In this document: positions 25,960-36,273 of the stretch, one piece after another
Numbering within the stretch: position 1 is the stretch's first letter
Layout: every line of letters starts with the position of its first letter
Translations under genes and position numbers: made by a program
Notes under the pieces: generated by a model
Databases searched by the model: none
The model's input: only the letters and a program-made list of their open reading frames with translations
What the model was told of the DNA's origin: nothing
DNA from: Marinomonas flavescens
Lineage (GTDB): Bacteria > Pseudomonadota > Gammaproteobacteria > Pseudomonadales > Marinomonadaceae
Direction of reading: 5' to 3'
DNA: 64,000 nucleotides
Assembly (NCBI RefSeq): GCF_004352835.1
Contig: NZ_SJSB01000012.1
Span: 1-64,000 of the forward strand

Positions 25960-28900
25960 ATGTTGGCTCGTTTTTTCGTCAATCGCCCTGTTTTTGCTTG
26001 GGTAATTTCTATTGTGATAATGCTGGCAGGGATAGCGTCTATCATGACGCTTCCAGTTGCTCAGTATCCTAACGTTGCACCACCTTCAATTAATATCTCA
26101 ACAAAGTACAGCGGAGCGTCTGCGCAAGCGGTAGAAAACAGTGTTACGCAAGTGATTGAGGAAAAGCTAACAGGTCTAGATGGCTTGTTATACTTTTCTT
26201 CCTCTAGTGATTCTAATGGTACTACCAAAATTACCGTCACCTTCAAACAAGGTACGGATGCTGATATTGCACAAGTGCAAGTGCAAAATAAAGTTCAGGA
26301 AGTTATCTCTCGTTTGCCTCAATCGGTGCAAGATAATGGCGTGACTGTCAGGAAGGCGAACTCTGATTTCTTAATGGTTGTAGCGATTTATGACCAAACA
26401 GACAAGCACACTGCAAGCGACATATCTGACTATTTAGCATCGACTGTTCAAGACCCTGTTTCTCGAACAAATGGTGTTGGTGATATTCAAGTATTTGGCT
26501 CTCAGTATGCGATGAGAGTTTGGCTGGATCCTTTAAAATTGGCTTCTTATAAGTTGATGCCAAGCGATATTATTAACGCAATTAAAGCTCAAAATACACA
26601 GATTGCTGGTGGTAATATTGGTAGTCGCCCTTCAGTCAGTGGGCAAGAGCTAAATGTTACGGTAACCGCACAATCTAAAATGCAGACGGTTAAAGAGTTT
26701 CAAAACATCATCCTAACGCATCAATCAACAGGTGCAACCGTGCGCTTGAAAGACGTTGCTAAAGTTGAGATAGGAAGCGAATCTTATAACTTTATTCCTC
26801 GTCTAGACGGCCATCCTGCCTCAGGTATTGCTGTTATGTTGTCGCCTGGAGCGAATGCACTTTCTACTTCAGAAGGTGTTAAGAAGGTGATGAGTGATCT
26901 TGAAGACACACTTCCTGCAGGCTACAAACTGGCTTATCCAGTAGATACCACAACCTTCATCGAGGACTCTATTGAAGAGGTTGTTAAGACCTTATTTGAA
27001 GCAATAGTTCTTGTTGTTATCATCATGTTTGTGTTCCTGCAAAATTGGCGCGCAACTCTTATTCCTGCGATCGCGGTTCCTGTTGTTCTATTGGGGACAT
27101 TTGGTGTTTTAAATCTATTTGGCTATTCGATAAACGTACTGACGATGTTCGGTATGGTGCTCTCGATCGGATTGCTGGTGGATGATGCCATTGTGGTCGT
27201 GGAAAACGTAGAGAGGGTGATGGAAGAGGATGGACTCTCGCCCAAGGAAGCGACGATTAAGTCGATGAAAGAAATTACCAGTGCACTAATTGGTATTGCG
27301 ATCGTATTGGCGGCCGTATTTCTTCCAATGGCTTTCTTTAGTGGTTCGACAGGGGTTATTTATCGTCAGTTCTCTATTACGATAGTGTCGTCAATGGCTC
27401 TGTCTGTGCTAGTGGCTTTAACGTTAACACCTGCTCTATGTGCAAGTTTGCTGAAGCCTAAGCACTCCGCTAGTACCAAAGGGTTAGCAGGGTTCTTTAA
27501 CCGCAACTTTGACCGAGTGACAAATTCATACACACACCACGTAGGGCGTCTTATTAATCGTCCAGTTCGTTGGATGATTGCTTATGCAATTCTTGTTGCT
27601 GGTCTAGGCTTTTTGATGGCTAAAATGCCGACGGGCTTTTTACCAGTTGAAGACCAAGGTTACGTAATAGTCATGGTGTCCTTACCAGAAGGCGCGTCAC
27701 TGAATCGTACTAACGTAGTGATGCGCGATGTTGAGCATCACTTCATGGTGACAGAGAAAAAAGATGTGAAACACGTCTTTACTATTTCTGGATTCAACTT
27801 CATGGGAACGGGGCAAAATGCAGGTCTTGCTTTTGTTGCTTTGAAAGATTGGTCTGAGCGTCAGAATCCTGCAGATAGTGCCAGCGCTATTGTTGGTCGT
27901 TCGTATGCTGCATTAGGTAAAATTCGTGATGCGCGAATCTTTTCTTTGTTACCTCCTTCGATTCGAGGCCTTGGACAAAGCAACGGTTTCACTTTTCAAT
28001 TACAGGCGTCGGGCAATACTGATCGCGCTACTTTGTTGAAAATGCGAGATAAATTACTGCAAGACGGGAATGCTAGTAAGCTATTATCAGGCGTTCGTCT
28101 AGGTGGTCAATCTGAAGCGCCACAACTGTATATTGATGTAGATAAAGATAAAGCTTCTGCACTTGGGTTATCACTTGCTGATATTAGTGCAACATTAAGC
28201 TCCGCCTGGGCGGGGAGTTATGTGAATGACTTTATTGATCGTGGTCGAGTGAAAAAGGTTTATGTTGAAGGCGATGCTAAATACCGTTCTTCACCTGACG
28301 ATCTAAATAGTTGGTATGTCCGTGGTGCTGATAACACAATGACACCCTTCTCTGCTTTCTCTACCTCACAATGGACGTACGGTGCGAAAAGTTTGTCACG
28401 ATTTAATGGTCTTGCTTCCTATGAGATTCAAGGTAGTGGTTCGCCAGGTGTGAGTTCTGGACAAGCAATGGATGAAATTCAAAAAATCGCGAGTCAATTG
28501 CCGGGAACGTCAGGGTCATGGAGTGGTTTGTCCTTCCAAGAGCAGCAATCGAGTGGTCAATCACTGGCTTTGTATAGCATCTCTATTCTGGTTGTATTCC
28601 TATGTTTGGCTGCTCTGTATGAAAGTTGGACGGTACCGTTCTCTGTGATCTTGGTTATACCTTTAGGTGTAATCGGTGCCGTGCTTGCTGCGCACTTTAG
28701 AGGACTGGAAAATGATGTTTACTTTCAGGTCGCGTTGCTAACAACAATAGGGTTATCGTCCAAAAATGCCATATTGATTGTTGAGTTTGCTGAGGCGGCT
28801 TATATGCGTGGTGCGACAGTTTGGGAGGCAGCAAAAGAGGGTGCTCGTTTGCGTTTGCGTCCCATAATTATGACGTCCATGGCCTTTATTGTAGGTACCT

Positions 28901-29103
28901 TACCGTTGGCTGTCTCTTCTGGAGCAGGTGCGAACAGTCGAGTATCAATTGGTTCGGGTATTGTTGGTGGTACCTTAACGGCTACTATTCTGGCTATTTT
29001 CTTCGTACCATTGTTTTTCGTTTTGGTTCGTCGTGTTTTTTCAAAAAGAAAGGGTGAATTAACAGGCGTTTCGGAGGTAGCTGAATCCTCAGATCAACAT
29101 TAA
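25960..29103 (+). CDS. RND multidrug efflux pump, HAE1 family (AcrB/MexB type)
   Basis: The 1047-residue inner-membrane trimeric pump starts MLARFFVNRPVFAWVISIVI as AcrB homologues do. It has 12 membrane helices, two large periplasmic loops and the TM4 proton-relay pair DD in IGLLVDDAIVVVENVERVM (residues ~405-425). It also shows the RND motif FLQNWRATLIPAIAVP and the C-terminal SKNAILIVEFAE. It uses the proton gradient to expel hydrophobic toxic compounds. Length is standard. No outer-membrane factor gene follows, so a TolC/OprM-like channel from elsewhere must be used. Probably controlled by the divergent TetR repressor. Confidence 0.95.
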   Translation: MLARFFVNRPVFAWVISIVIMLAGIASIMTLPVAQYPNVAPPSINISTKYSGASAQAVENSVTQVIEEKLTGLDGLLYFSSSSDSNGTTKITVTFKQGTDADIAQVQVQNKVQEVISRLPQSVQDNGVTVRKANSDFLMVVAIYDQTDKHTASDISDYLASTVQDPVSRTNGVGDIQVFGSQYAMRVWLDPLKLASYKLMPSDIINAIKAQNTQIAGGNIGSRPSVSGQELNVTVTAQSKMQTVKEFQNIILTHQSTGATVRLKDVAKVEIGSESYNFIPRLDGHPASGIAVMLSPGANALSTSEGVKKVMSDLEDTLPAGYKLAYPVDTTTFIEDSIEEVVKTLFEAIVLVVIIMFVFLQNWRATLIPAIAVPVVLLGTFGVLNLFGYSINVLTMFGMVLSIGLLVDDAIVVVENVERVMEEDGLSPKEATIKSMKEITSALIGIAIVLAAVFLPMAFFSGSTGVIYRQFSITIVSSMALSVLVALTLTPALCASLLKPKHSASTKGLAGFFNRNFDRVTNSYTHHVGRLINRPVRWMIAYAILVAGLGFLMAKMPTGFLPVEDQGYVIVMVSLPEGASLNRTNVVMRDVEHHFMVTEKKDVKHVFTISGFNFMGTGQNAGLAFVALKDWSERQNPADSASAIVGRSYAALGKIRDARIFSLLPPSIRGLGQSNGFTFQLQASGNTDRATLLKMRDKLLQDGNASKLLSGVRLGGQSEAPQLYIDVDKDKASALGLSLADISATLSSAWAGSYVNDFIDRGRVKKVYVEGDAKYRSSPDDLNSWYVRGADNTMTPFSAFSTSQWTYGAKSLSRFNGLASYEIQGSGSPGVSSGQAMDEIQKIASQLPGTSGSWSGLSFQEQQSSGQSLALYSISILVVFLCLAALYESWTVPFSVILVIPLGVIGAVLAAHFRGLENDVYFQVALLTTIGLSSKNAILIVEFAEAAYMRGATVWEAAKEGARLRLRPIIMTSMAFIVGTLPLAVSSGAGANSRVSIGSGIVGGTLTATILAIFFVPLFFVLVRRVFSKRKGELTGVSEVAESSDQH

Positions 29104-29131
29104 TTAACGATTAAATTGATTGGTTATTTAT

Positions 29132-29158
29132 AGAAGGGGCCTTAAGGCTCCTTCTTTG
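29132..29158 (+). terminator. Terminator-like hairpin after the RND pump
   Basis: A 10-bp stem (AGAAGGGGCC / GGCTCCTTCT, one G-T pair) with a TTAA loop is followed by a short T-rich tail (TTG). The T-tract is weak. Confidence 0.6.
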
Positions 29159-29294
29159 TGTTGGCGTGATTGTTTAAAAAAAATTACAGCAAGCAAAGGA
29201 TTCGGTATAATTTCGCAAATTTCAAATATCAGTACCACGCATGGCCCGTTTCTCGGAGTAAAGCGTGTGTACGCAATAGAAGAACAAACACATA

Positions 29295-30881
29295 ATGTCG
29301 AATCAAGAATTTATAAATAAAGTCAATGAACGTCGGACTTTCGCTATCATCTCTCACCCTGATGCTGGTAAAACAACGATCACAGAAAAGTTACTTCTGC
29401 TTGGTCAGCTTATTCAAACAGCAGGCTCGGTCAAGGGTCGTAAAGGCGATAAGCATGCCACCTCTGACTGGATGGCGATGGAGCAACAGCGTGGTATTTC
29501 CATTACCTCATCTGTTATGCAGTTTCCTTACAAAGACCGTATTGTTAATTTATTAGACACGCCTGGACACGAAGACTTTTCGGAAGATACTTACCGTACG
29601 TTAACCGCCGTTGACTCTGTATTGATGATCATTGATGGCGCAAAAGGTGTTGAGGATCGGACAATTAAGTTGATGGATGTTTGTCGTCTGCGCGACACGC
29701 CTATTTTAACCTTTATCAATAAAATGGACCGTGATATTCGTGATCCAATTGATTTGCTTGATGAAGTTGAAGCGGTACTAAAAATTGCCGCGGCACCGAT
29801 TACTTGGCCAATTGGTATGAGTACTTTCTTTAAGGGGGTTTATAACCTCTATACCGATACTATTCATGTTTTTGTTCGTGGCCGTGGTCATACGTTAACT
29901 GATGATATTCAAATCAAGGGTTTGCAGTCTGACGAAGCGAAAGAACTACTTGGCGATGAGTGGGCTGCTTATGTTGATGAAGTGGAATTAGTTCGCGGAG
30001 CTAGCCATGAATTCGATCAGCAAGCCTATTTAGATGGTGAGCTCACCCCTGTATTTTTTGGTACGGCTTTGTCTAACTTTGGCGTTCGTGAAATGTTAGA
30101 TGGCTTTGTCGAGTGGGCGCCATCTCCAATTGGTCGTGATACTAATTCACGTAATGTTGATGCATTGGACGAAAAGTTCTCAGGGTTTATCTTTAAAATC
30201 CAAGCCAATATGGACCCGAAGCATCGTGACCGTATTGCGTTTATGCGAGTCTGTTCGGGTACTTATAGTCGTGGTATGAAAATGCGTCATTGTCGCCTGG
30301 GCAAAGACATTAAAATTACCGATGCCGTATCTTTTACAGCGGGCGATCGGGAAGGGGTTGAAGAAGCCTTTTCTGGCGATATTATTGGTTTACATAACCA
30401 CGGTACGATTCAGATCGGTGATACTTTTACGGAAGGTGAAGATCTTAAATTCACTGGTATTCCGCACTTTGCCCCAGAACTTTTTCGTCGTGTTCGATTA
30501 AAAGATCCGATGAAAATGAAAGCCTTACAGAAAGGTTTGCAGCAGCTTTCAGAAGAAGGTTCTACTCAGTTGTTTATGCCACAGCGAAATAATGAACTGA
30601 TCGTAGGTGCGGTAGGTCAGCTGCAATATGAAGTAGTGGCTTATCGTTTGAAAGATGAATATAAAGTTGAATGTATCTACGAAGCGGTAAACGTAAACAG
30701 TGCGCGCTGGGTTGATTGTGAAGATCCAAAGAAATTTGAAGAATTTAAAAATAAATGTCGAGACAATTTGGCGATAGATGGCGGTGGCCACCTTACGTAT
30801 TTAGCGCCAACACGGGTGAATTTAATGATGGCCGAAGAGAAGTGGCCAGATGTGTCGTTCCGTGCAACGCGAGAGCATTGA
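29295..30881 (+). CDS. prfC: Peptide chain release factor 3
   Basis: The 528-residue translational GTPase removes RF1/RF2 from the ribosome after termination. The G domain is intact: G1 [15 protein letters not shown] (~20-34), G2 around [13 protein letters not shown]3 [15 protein letters not shown], and G4 FINKMDRD. The domain-2 beta barrel and the C-terminal EF-G-like domain follow, with an RF3-typical length. No strong ribosome site precedes the ATG, but the N-terminus ([20 protein letters not shown]) matches the family. It appears monocistronic, between the efflux operon and erpA, which has its own promoter. Confidence 0.97.
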   Translation: MSNQEFINKVNERRTFAIISHPDAGKTTITEKLLLLGQLIQTAGSVKGRKGDKHATSDWMAMEQQRGISITSSVMQFPYKDRIVNLLDTPGHEDFSEDTYRTLTAVDSVLMIIDGAKGVEDRTIKLMDVCRLRDTPILTFINKMDRDIRDPIDLLDEVEAVLKIAAAPITWPIGMSTFFKGVYNLYTDTIHVFVRGRGHTLTDDIQIKGLQSDEAKELLGDEWAAYVDEVELVRGASHEFDQQAYLDGELTPVFFGTALSNFGVREMLDGFVEWAPSPIGRDTNSRNVDALDEKFSGFIFKIQANMDPKHRDRIAFMRVCSGTYSRGMKMRHCRLGKDIKITDAVSFTAGDREGVEEAFSGDIIGLHNHGTIQIGDTFTEGEDLKFTGIPHFAPELFRRVRLKDPMKMKALQKGLQQLSEEGSTQLFMPQRNNELIVGAVGQLQYEVVAYRLKDEYKVECIYEAVNVNSARWVDCEDPKKFEEFKNKCRDNLAIDGGGHLTYLAPTRVNLMMAEEKWPDVSFRATREH

Positions 30882-30888
30882 TCAATAC

Positions 30889-30918
30889 TTGACTATTTTA
30901 CTAGGATAAGAGGATAAT
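30889..30918 (+). promoter_or_regulatory. Sigma-70 promoter of erpA
   Basis: TTGACT (30889-30894) and GATAAT (30913-30918) are separated by 18 bp, with the predicted start about 30 nt before the erpA ATG. Confidence 0.6.
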
Positions 30919-30953
30919 TTGATTATTCTTAAATTAGGTTTAGTGGTATCAAA

Positions 30954-31301
30954 ATGAGTGTTGTTGAATCAGCAAATCCCATCGAGTTTACTTCGGCGGC
31001 GGCAGCTAAGTTGCAAACTCTGATTGAAGAAGAAGAAAATGATCGACTTATGTTGCGGGTTTACGTGACGGGTGGAGGTTGTTCTGGCTTTCAGTATGGT
31101 TTTACGTTTGATGAAGAACATCAAGAAGACGATACGGAAGTTAAGCGTGATGGTGTGAGCTTAGTGGTGGACCCATTGAGCTTTCAATATCTAGTTGGCT
31201 CAGAAGTCGATTATAAAGAAAATCTAGAAGGTTCTCGATTTACCGTTCAGAACCCTAATGCGACATCGACTTGTGGTTGTGGCGCAAGTTTTAGCATCTA
31301 G
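30954..31301 (+). CDS. erpA: Iron-sulfur cluster insertion protein ErpA
   Basis: The 115-residue A-type Fe-S carrier has the three conserved cysteines at 43 ([11 protein letters not shown]) and 107/109 ([11 protein letters not shown]). The [16 protein letters not shown] opening and [26 protein letters not shown] core are characteristic of ErpA rather than IscA. It delivers [2Fe-2S]/[4Fe-4S] clusters to apo-enzymes such as those of isoprenoid synthesis. It is monocistronic with its own promoter and terminator, away from any isc or suf operon, as in many gammaproteobacteria. Confidence 0.96.
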   Translation: MSVVESANPIEFTSAAAAKLQTLIEEEENDRLMLRVYVTGGGCSGFQYGFTFDEEHQEDDTEVKRDGVSLVVDPLSFQYLVGSEVDYKENLEGSRFTVQNPNATSTCGCGASFSI

Positions 31302-31318
31302 ACTGATGTTGGAATTTT

Positions 31319-31350
31319 AAAAAGGCTCTTCATTTGAAGGGCCTTTTTTA
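31319..31350 (+). terminator. Rho-independent terminator after erpA
   Basis: AAAGGCTCTTCA pairs with TGAAGGGCCTTT (one mismatch) and is followed by a six-T tract. Confidence 0.87.
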
Positions 31351-31393
31351 TTGGTTTTTTTGTTCTGAGTTAACCGTTCTGTTTTTAAGAAAA

Positions 31394-32242
31394 CTATGCT
31401 TTTGTGTAGAGGTAATTTGCTTTTTTACCGTTATCTTGTAAAGCATCAGAGTTGCCGTCTAGCGGATGGTAATGGCCAGTGTATAAAAGCCCTATTTTTT
31501 TATCACCAAGTACAACGGGTTTAAGTGTTGCACCTTGAACTCTCCATAGTCTTAATCCAAAGATGTTAGGTGTTTTTATGTCTTCTTCAGAGGGTGGTGG
31601 TGTGAGAAGGGGGTATAAGTTTGATAATTGATCTGGCTCGCCATCTTGATCCAATAGGATGTGGTAGTAAGTCACCTGTTGGCTAATGAACTCAGGAGTG
31701 TAGGGCGTTCTAAGTAATGGCAATGTGTTTTCTTTTGGTAAGAGAAAAAATATAGCAGGGACTTCTGGTGAGCCTTGGTGTGCAGATAGCACCACAGTCA
31801 TATCGACAGTGTTTCCATAGGTAGGCTTTACGGGGATATGGAATTTCAATTGCTTAGGTGGAGGCTTTTTTTTGATTTCAGGTTCTTGATAGCTGCTTGT
31901 GTCTGGTTGCGCACAGTCCGTTTGGATTTTGCTTGGTGGGACTTGTAAAAATATCTGCCATTCTTTGTGCTCTATATTAAGTTCTTCAGGCGATAGAATG
32001 AGAAGTTTTTCATTTAAAATGTGGTTGAGAATGTGTTCAATAAGGTTGGCGAAAATACTGGACGACGCTGTTAAGGGGGATTTTTGATGGCTGTCTAGGT
32101 GGATTTCTTTTACTTCATGAGCTTCAGGGCTTAAATCCACGGAGTCATTAGACGCACTAAAAGGACGGTTTTTCACCTTGCTTGGATGTTTTGCTGTAGT
32201 AGGTTGAGCGCCAGCTCTATTTAAAGCTTCTATAAATAGCAT
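31394..32242 (-). CDS. Hypothetical protein, Pro/Lys-rich, family not recognised
   Basis: The 282-residue protein has no signal peptide, membrane segment or catalytic motif I recognise. The first ~70 residues look disordered (Ser, Lys, Asn; contains SVDLSPEAHEVKEI). The middle has a helical stretch (SSIFANLIEHILNHILNEKLL) and a proline/lysine-rich linker (EPEIKKKPPPKQLKFHIPVKP). The C-terminal half alternates strands (VDMTVVLSAHQ, IFFLLPK, GLRLWRVQGA, IGLLYTGHY). It follows yhbY on the same strand after a hairpin and converges with erpA. Codon use fits the host, so it is probably a real genus-level gene. A bacterial surface or motility accessory role would be a guess only. Confidence 0.7.
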   Translation of the reverse strand: MLFIEALNRAGAQPTTAKHPSKVKNRPFSASNDSVDLSPEAHEVKEIHLDSHQKSPLTASSSIFANLIEHILNHILNEKLLILSPEELNIEHKEWQIFLQVPPSKIQTDCAQPDTSSYQEPEIKKKPPPKQLKFHIPVKPTYGNTVDMTVVLSAHQGSPEVPAIFFLLPKENTLPLLRTPYTPEFISQQVTYYHILLDQDGEPDQLSNLYPLLTPPPSEEDIKTPNIFGLRLWRVQGATLKPVVLGDKKIGLLYTGHYHPLDGNSDALQDNGKKANYLYTKA

Positions 32243-32297
32243 GGAATGTATCCTTTACTAAGGTGTAAAAGGATATCGGCTCGTTTTAAGAAGAGTT

Positions 32298-32340
32298 TAG
32301 TGAAATAGCCTATTTTTTAAACAGTTCGGCTATTTCACTA
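32298..32340. other. Perfect 13-bp inverted repeat after yhbY
   Basis: TAGTGAAATAGCC (32298-32310) pairs perfectly with GGCTATTTCACTA (32328-32340) around a 17-nt T/A-rich loop. It lies just past the yhbY stop on the minus strand. No T-tract follows the stem, so it may be a stability hairpin or a protein-binding site rather than a plain terminator. Confidence 0.6.
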
Positions 32341-32347
32341 TATTGTC

Positions 32348-32650
32348 TTAACGAAGCAAGTTGGAAAGTTTTGGATTTGCTTCTAAAGCCGCTCGGTAAA
32401 AAAGTGCCACTTTACCAATCGTTTGAACTACTTCACATTTCATGATTTTGCTGATTTCGGCAATCAGTGCTGTTCTTACTTCACGATCCATGACGCTAAT
32501 GCGTATTTTGATCAGCTCGTGATCTTCTAGGGCGCGGTCTATCTCGGTTAATACAGATTCCGTTAAGCCATTTCCTGCGATCATGACAACAGGGTTAAGG
32601 GCGTGACCAATTAAGCGATATTGCTTTTTTTGTGCGTTTGTCAGACTCAT
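32348..32650 (-). CDS. yhbY: YhbY-family RNA-binding protein (CRM domain)
   Basis: The 100-residue ribosome-assembly factor is a single CRM domain: SLTNAQKKQYRLIGHALNPV at the start, the GxxG RNA-binding loop in MIAGNGLTESVLTEID, and ELIKIRISVMDRE then CEVVQTIGKVALFYR. It binds pre-50S ribosomal particles. It is divergent from rlmE, another 50S-assembly gene, exactly as in many gammaproteobacteria, and this supports both calls. Confidence 0.95.
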   Translation of the reverse strand: MSLTNAQKKQYRLIGHALNPVVMIAGNGLTESVLTEIDRALEDHELIKIRISVMDREVRTALIAEISKIMKCEVVQTIGKVALFYRAALEANPKLSNLLR

Positions 32651-32749
32651 AGTAAAATTTTCTCATATTAGTTAACCCTCTTTATTGGAGGCTTTAGAGG
32701 TTAAGCGATATTATAGCGGAATATTGACTGATTTAGGTATGATGAAAAC

Positions 32750-33370
32750 GTGGCAAGATCAAAAAGTAGCAATAATTGGATGAAGGAACATTTTGACGAT
32801 CCGTATGTCAAAAAATCCCAACAAGATGGTTATCGCTCTAGAGCAAGTTATAAGCTGATAGAGATAAACGATAAAGACAAATTATTTCGTTCGGCTATCC
32901 GAGTGGTTGATTTAGGTGCGGCGCCTGGTGGCTGGTCTCAAGTCGCCGCAAAGCTGGTTGGAGATAACGGTACTGTGGTGGCGTCTGATATTTTAGAAAT
33001 GTCACCTTTACCGGGTGTTACCTTTATACAGGGAGATTTTACTGAGCAAGAGGTTTACGAAGCAATTTTGGCTGAAATGGGAGATGAGAAAGCAGATCTT
33101 GTAATTTCAGATATGGCCCCCAATATGAGTGGTAATAGTGCGTCTGATCAGCCTCAAGCCATGTATCTTGTTGAACTGGCTTTGGATATGGCGGGGCAAG
33201 TGTTGCGTCCCGGCGGGAACTTCTTGGTGAAAGTGTTTCAAGGAGAGGGTTTTGATGAATATCTCAAGGCTATGCGTGCGCAGTTTGCGAGCGTTGTAAC
33301 ACGAAAACCGGAAGCATCGCGAGCTCGTAGCCGCGAAGTTTATTTACTAGGAAGACAATACAAAGGTTAA
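32750..33370 (+). CDS. rlmE: 23S rRNA 2'-O-methyltransferase RlmE (FtsJ/RrmJ)
   Basis: This 206-residue SAM-dependent enzyme methylates U2552 of 23S rRNA. The GTG start gives the family N-terminus [20 protein letters not shown]. The catalytic tetrad positions are visible: K35 in SRASYKL, D in [14 protein letters not shown] in [12 protein letters not shown] and E in [13 protein letters not shown]. The SAM-binding motif [15 protein letters not shown] lies at ~50-64. The gene precedes ftsH by 61 bp, the classic rlmE-ftsH pair. Confidence 0.97.
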   Translation: MARSKSSNNWMKEHFDDPYVKKSQQDGYRSRASYKLIEINDKDKLFRSAIRVVDLGAAPGGWSQVAAKLVGDNGTVVASDILEMSPLPGVTFIQGDFTEQEVYEAILAEMGDEKADLVISDMAPNMSGNSASDQPQAMYLVELALDMAGQVLRPGGNFLVKVFQGEGFDEYLKAMRAQFASVVTRKPEASRARSREVYLLGRQYKG

Positions 33371-33431
33371 TTAAGCGTGTTCTGGTACTGTATACTAGAA
33401 ACATCAAATATAACCGTTTAGAGGTGTGCTC

Positions 33432-35411
33432 TTGAACGATATGCTAAAAAATATACTGTTGTGGTTGGTTATTGCAGCTGTGCTGTTAACCGTATTCAAC
33501 AATTTTGATACGAAATCTGATACAAAACGAATTGCTTATTCTGAATTTGTTAAAGAAGTTCATGATGGCCGTATTGCAAAAGCGGTAGTTGATGGTTACA
33601 CCATCAGCGGAACACGAACTAGCGGTGATACTTATGAAACTGTTCGCCCAGCGGCGTCAGATCCTAAAATCATGGATGACATGTTAAGCAATAAGGTTGT
33701 TGTTGAAGGTAAAATGCCTGAAAGTCGAAGCATTTGGACTCAATTGCTGATTGCTAGTTTTCCTATTTTGTTGATTTTGGCTATTTTCATGTTCTTTATG
33801 CGCCAAATGCAAGGCGGCGGCGGTGGAAAAGGCGGCCCGATGTCCTTTGGTAAGTCAAAGGCTCGTTTGTTGCCAGAAGACCAAATTAAGACAACCTTTG
33901 CGGATGTTGCCGGTTGTGATGAAGCAAAAGAAGACACCGAAGAATTGGTTGATTTCTTGAGAGAGCCAAGCAAGTTCCAGCGTTTGGGTGGTAAAATTCC
34001 TCGTGGTATCTTGATGAGTGGTCCTCCAGGTACGGGTAAAACATTGCTTGCTAAAGCCATTGCGGGTGAAGCAAAAGTACCTTTCTTTACTATTTCTGGT
34101 TCTGACTTTGTTGAAATGTTTGTTGGTGTTGGTGCATCTCGTGTGCGTGACATGTTTGAACAAGCGAAGAAACATGCTCCTTGCATCATCTTTATAGATG
34201 AAATTGATGCGGTGGGTCGAAATCGTGGTTCCGGTATGGGCGGCGGTAACGATGAGCGCGAACAAACATTGAACCAACTATTGGTTGAAATGGATGGTTT
34301 TGAAGGTAATGAGGGTATTATCGTTATTGCGGCGACTAACCGCCCTGACGTGCTAGATCCTGCGTTGCTTCGTCCTGGTCGTTTTGATCGCCAGGTGCAA
34401 GTGGGCTTACCTGATATTCGTGGTCGTGAACAAATCCTTAAAGTGCATTTGCGTAAAGTGCCTTGTGATGATGATGTTGAGCCAAAAAATATTGCACGTG
34501 GTACACCAGGTTTCTCTGGTGCGGATTTGGCTAACTTAGTCAATGAAGCAGCGTTGTTTGCAGCCCGTTCTAATCGCCGTTTGGTGAATATGGAGCAGCT
34601 GGAATTAGCGAAAGATAAAATTCTCATGGGCGCAGAGCGTAAAACCATGGTGATGAATGAGAAAGAGAAGCTAAATACGGCTTATCATGAAGCAGGCCAT
34701 ACTATTATTGGTTATTTAATGCCTGAGCATGATCCTGTCTATAAAGTGTCCATTATTCCTCGTGGTCGCGCCTTAGGTGTGACTATGTATTTGCCAGAAG
34801 AAGACAAATACAGCGTGAGTAAGACAGGTCTTGAAAGCCAAGTTTGTAGTTTGTATGGCGGTCGTATTGCGGAAGAAATTATCCATGGTTTTGATGGTGT
34901 TTCTACTGGTGCGTCGAACGATATTGAGCGGGCAACAAGCATTGCGCGAAATATGGTTACGAAATGGGGCTTATCTGAAAAGCTGGGTCCATTCGCATAC
35001 GAAGAAGATGATAACAGTGGTGGTTATATTTCAGGTCCTACAGGAAGCAAAGCTAATTACTTTTCTCCTGAAACGGGCAAAATAATTGACGCTGAAGTTC
35101 AAGATATTATTACTCGCTGTTATTCTAAATCAACGCAAATATTGAATGATAATCGCGATAAATTGGAAGTGATGGCTGAAGCTTTGATGCATTATGAAAC
35201 AATTGATGCGAAGCAAATTAAAGAAATAATGGATGGTAAAAAACCGTCTCCACCGGAAGGTTGGTCTGACTCTAGTGGTAATTCACCAGATAAAGATTTA
35301 GATAAAAAAGAGCCGGTAGCAGAAGCTGATGACGCTGAAAAAAGTGATGATTTAGATGCTTCACTAAACCAAGCAAATGAAGTTTCTCCTAAAACAACGG
35401 GTGAGTCTTAA
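33432..35411 (+). CDS. ftsH: ATP-dependent zinc metalloprotease FtsH
   Basis: The ~659-residue inner-membrane AAA+ protease has two membrane helices (~5-23 and ~105-123) around a small periplasmic domain. It then has AAA+ motifs GPPGTGKT (~197-204), [12 protein letters not shown] and the second-region-of-homology Arg in [11 protein letters not shown]. The zinc site HEAGH lies at ~420 and the C-terminus is acidic. It degrades misfolded membrane proteins and regulators such as LpxC. Start choice: AGAGG sits 7 nt before TTG 33432 (then N-D-M-L-K-N). GTG 33426 is too close and ATG 33441 too far, so a TTG start is likely. It leads ftsH-folP-glmM. Confidence 0.96.
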   Translation: MNDMLKNILLWLVIAAVLLTVFNNFDTKSDTKRIAYSEFVKEVHDGRIAKAVVDGYTISGTRTSGDTYETVRPAASDPKIMDDMLSNKVVVEGKMPESRSIWTQLLIASFPILLILAIFMFFMRQMQGGGGGKGGPMSFGKSKARLLPEDQIKTTFADVAGCDEAKEDTEELVDFLREPSKFQRLGGKIPRGILMSGPPGTGKTLLAKAIAGEAKVPFFTISGSDFVEMFVGVGASRVRDMFEQAKKHAPCIIFIDEIDAVGRNRGSGMGGGNDEREQTLNQLLVEMDGFEGNEGIIVIAATNRPDVLDPALLRPGRFDRQVQVGLPDIRGREQILKVHLRKVPCDDDVEPKNIARGTPGFSGADLANLVNEAALFAARSNRRLVNMEQLELAKDKILMGAERKTMVMNEKEKLNTAYHEAGHTIIGYLMPEHDPVYKVSIIPRGRALGVTMYLPEEDKYSVSKTGLESQVCSLYGGRIAEEIIHGFDGVSTGASNDIERATSIARNMVTKWGLSEKLGPFAYEEDDNSGGYISGPTGSKANYFSPETGKIIDAEVQDIITRCYSKSTQILNDNRDKLEVMAEALMHYETIDAKQIKEIMDGKKPSPPEGWSDSSGNSPDKDLDKKEPVAEADDAEKSDDLDASLNQANEVSPKTTGES

Positions 35412-35439
35412 CTTACTCGTTATCTTCTTCGGATAATTC

Positions 35440-36273
35440 ATGTCTGTTATGAACTTTGGAGGCAGGTCTCTCGACCTGTCTCTTCCTCATGTGATGGGGA
35501 TACTTAATGTAACACCCGACTCCTTTTCGGATGGCGGTTCTTATAATTCCTTAGATTTAGCATTGCAGCAAACTGGTAAGATGATCTCCGAGGGTGCCAG
35601 CTTTATTGATGTGGGTGGCGAGTCTACACGTCCTGGTGCAACTCCCATTTCTGTTCAGGAGGAAATGGATCGTGTGCTTCCTGTTGTCGAGGCTATAAAG
35701 CAACGTTTTGATGTTGTTGTTTCGGTTGATACTAGTACGCCAAGCGTGATGACTTGTTCTGCGCGTTTAGGTGCGGGTCTTATTAATGATGTTCGTGCAT
35801 TAGAGCGAGAGGGAGCTATTGACGCTGCTGCTCAAGCGGGTTTGCCTGTCTGCCTCATGCATATGAAAGGCAGTCCAGGAACTATGCAGAATGACCTTGT
35901 GTATGACTCCGTGGTCGATGAAGTTGCTGCGTACTTAATGGCTCGCGTTGCTGCGTGTGAAGTTGCTGGTATTCATCGAGATAAGCTTATCCTAGATCCA
36001 GGTGTTGGTTTTGGAAAGTCTTTGGAGCACAATCTCACGTTATTGAATCATACCGTTGATTTTGCAAGGAAAGGGTTCCCAGTATTGATAGGGCTATCTC
36101 GAAAAACCATGATAGGGGATGTGCTGGGTGCCTCTGTTGAAAATCGCCTTTATGGGTCTATGGGGGCGAATGCTTCAACTTACTCGCAAGGCGCTCGTAT
36201 TTTTAGGGTTCATGATGTGAAGCCTCATGTCGAAATGTTGGAATTGATGTACAGAATAGAGAGGGAGAGCTAA
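35440..36273 (+). CDS. folP: Dihydropteroate synthase
   Basis: The 277-residue folate enzyme joins p-aminobenzoate to hydroxymethyl-dihydropterin pyrophosphate and is the target of sulfonamides. It shows both family signatures: [17 protein letters not shown] at ~18-34 and [13 protein letters not shown] at ~56-68. LICV-type strands, [14 protein letters not shown] (~185) and GLSRKTMIG (~215) complete the TIM barrel. It sits in the usual ftsH-folP-glmM order, and its stop overlaps the glmM start by 1 bp. Confidence 0.97.
   Translation: MSVMNFGGRSLDLSLPHVMGILNVTPDSFSDGGSYNSLDLALQQTGKMISEGASFIDVGGESTRPGATPISVQEEMDRVLPVVEAIKQRFDVVVSVDTSTPSVMTCSARLGAGLINDVRALEREGAIDAAAQAGLPVCLMHMKGSPGTMQNDLVYDSVVDEVAAYLMARVAACEVAGIHRDKLILDPGVGFGKSLEHNLTLLNHTVDFARKGFPVLIGLSRKTMIGDVLGASVENRLYGSMGANASTYSQGARIFRVHDVKPHVEMLELMYRIERES

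Noticed and set aside
33740..34648. Long open frame antisense to ftsH
   Set aside because: It mirrors codon bias of ftsH, has a low-complexity composition (Ser/Pro/Ile), no ribosome site and no recognisable domain.
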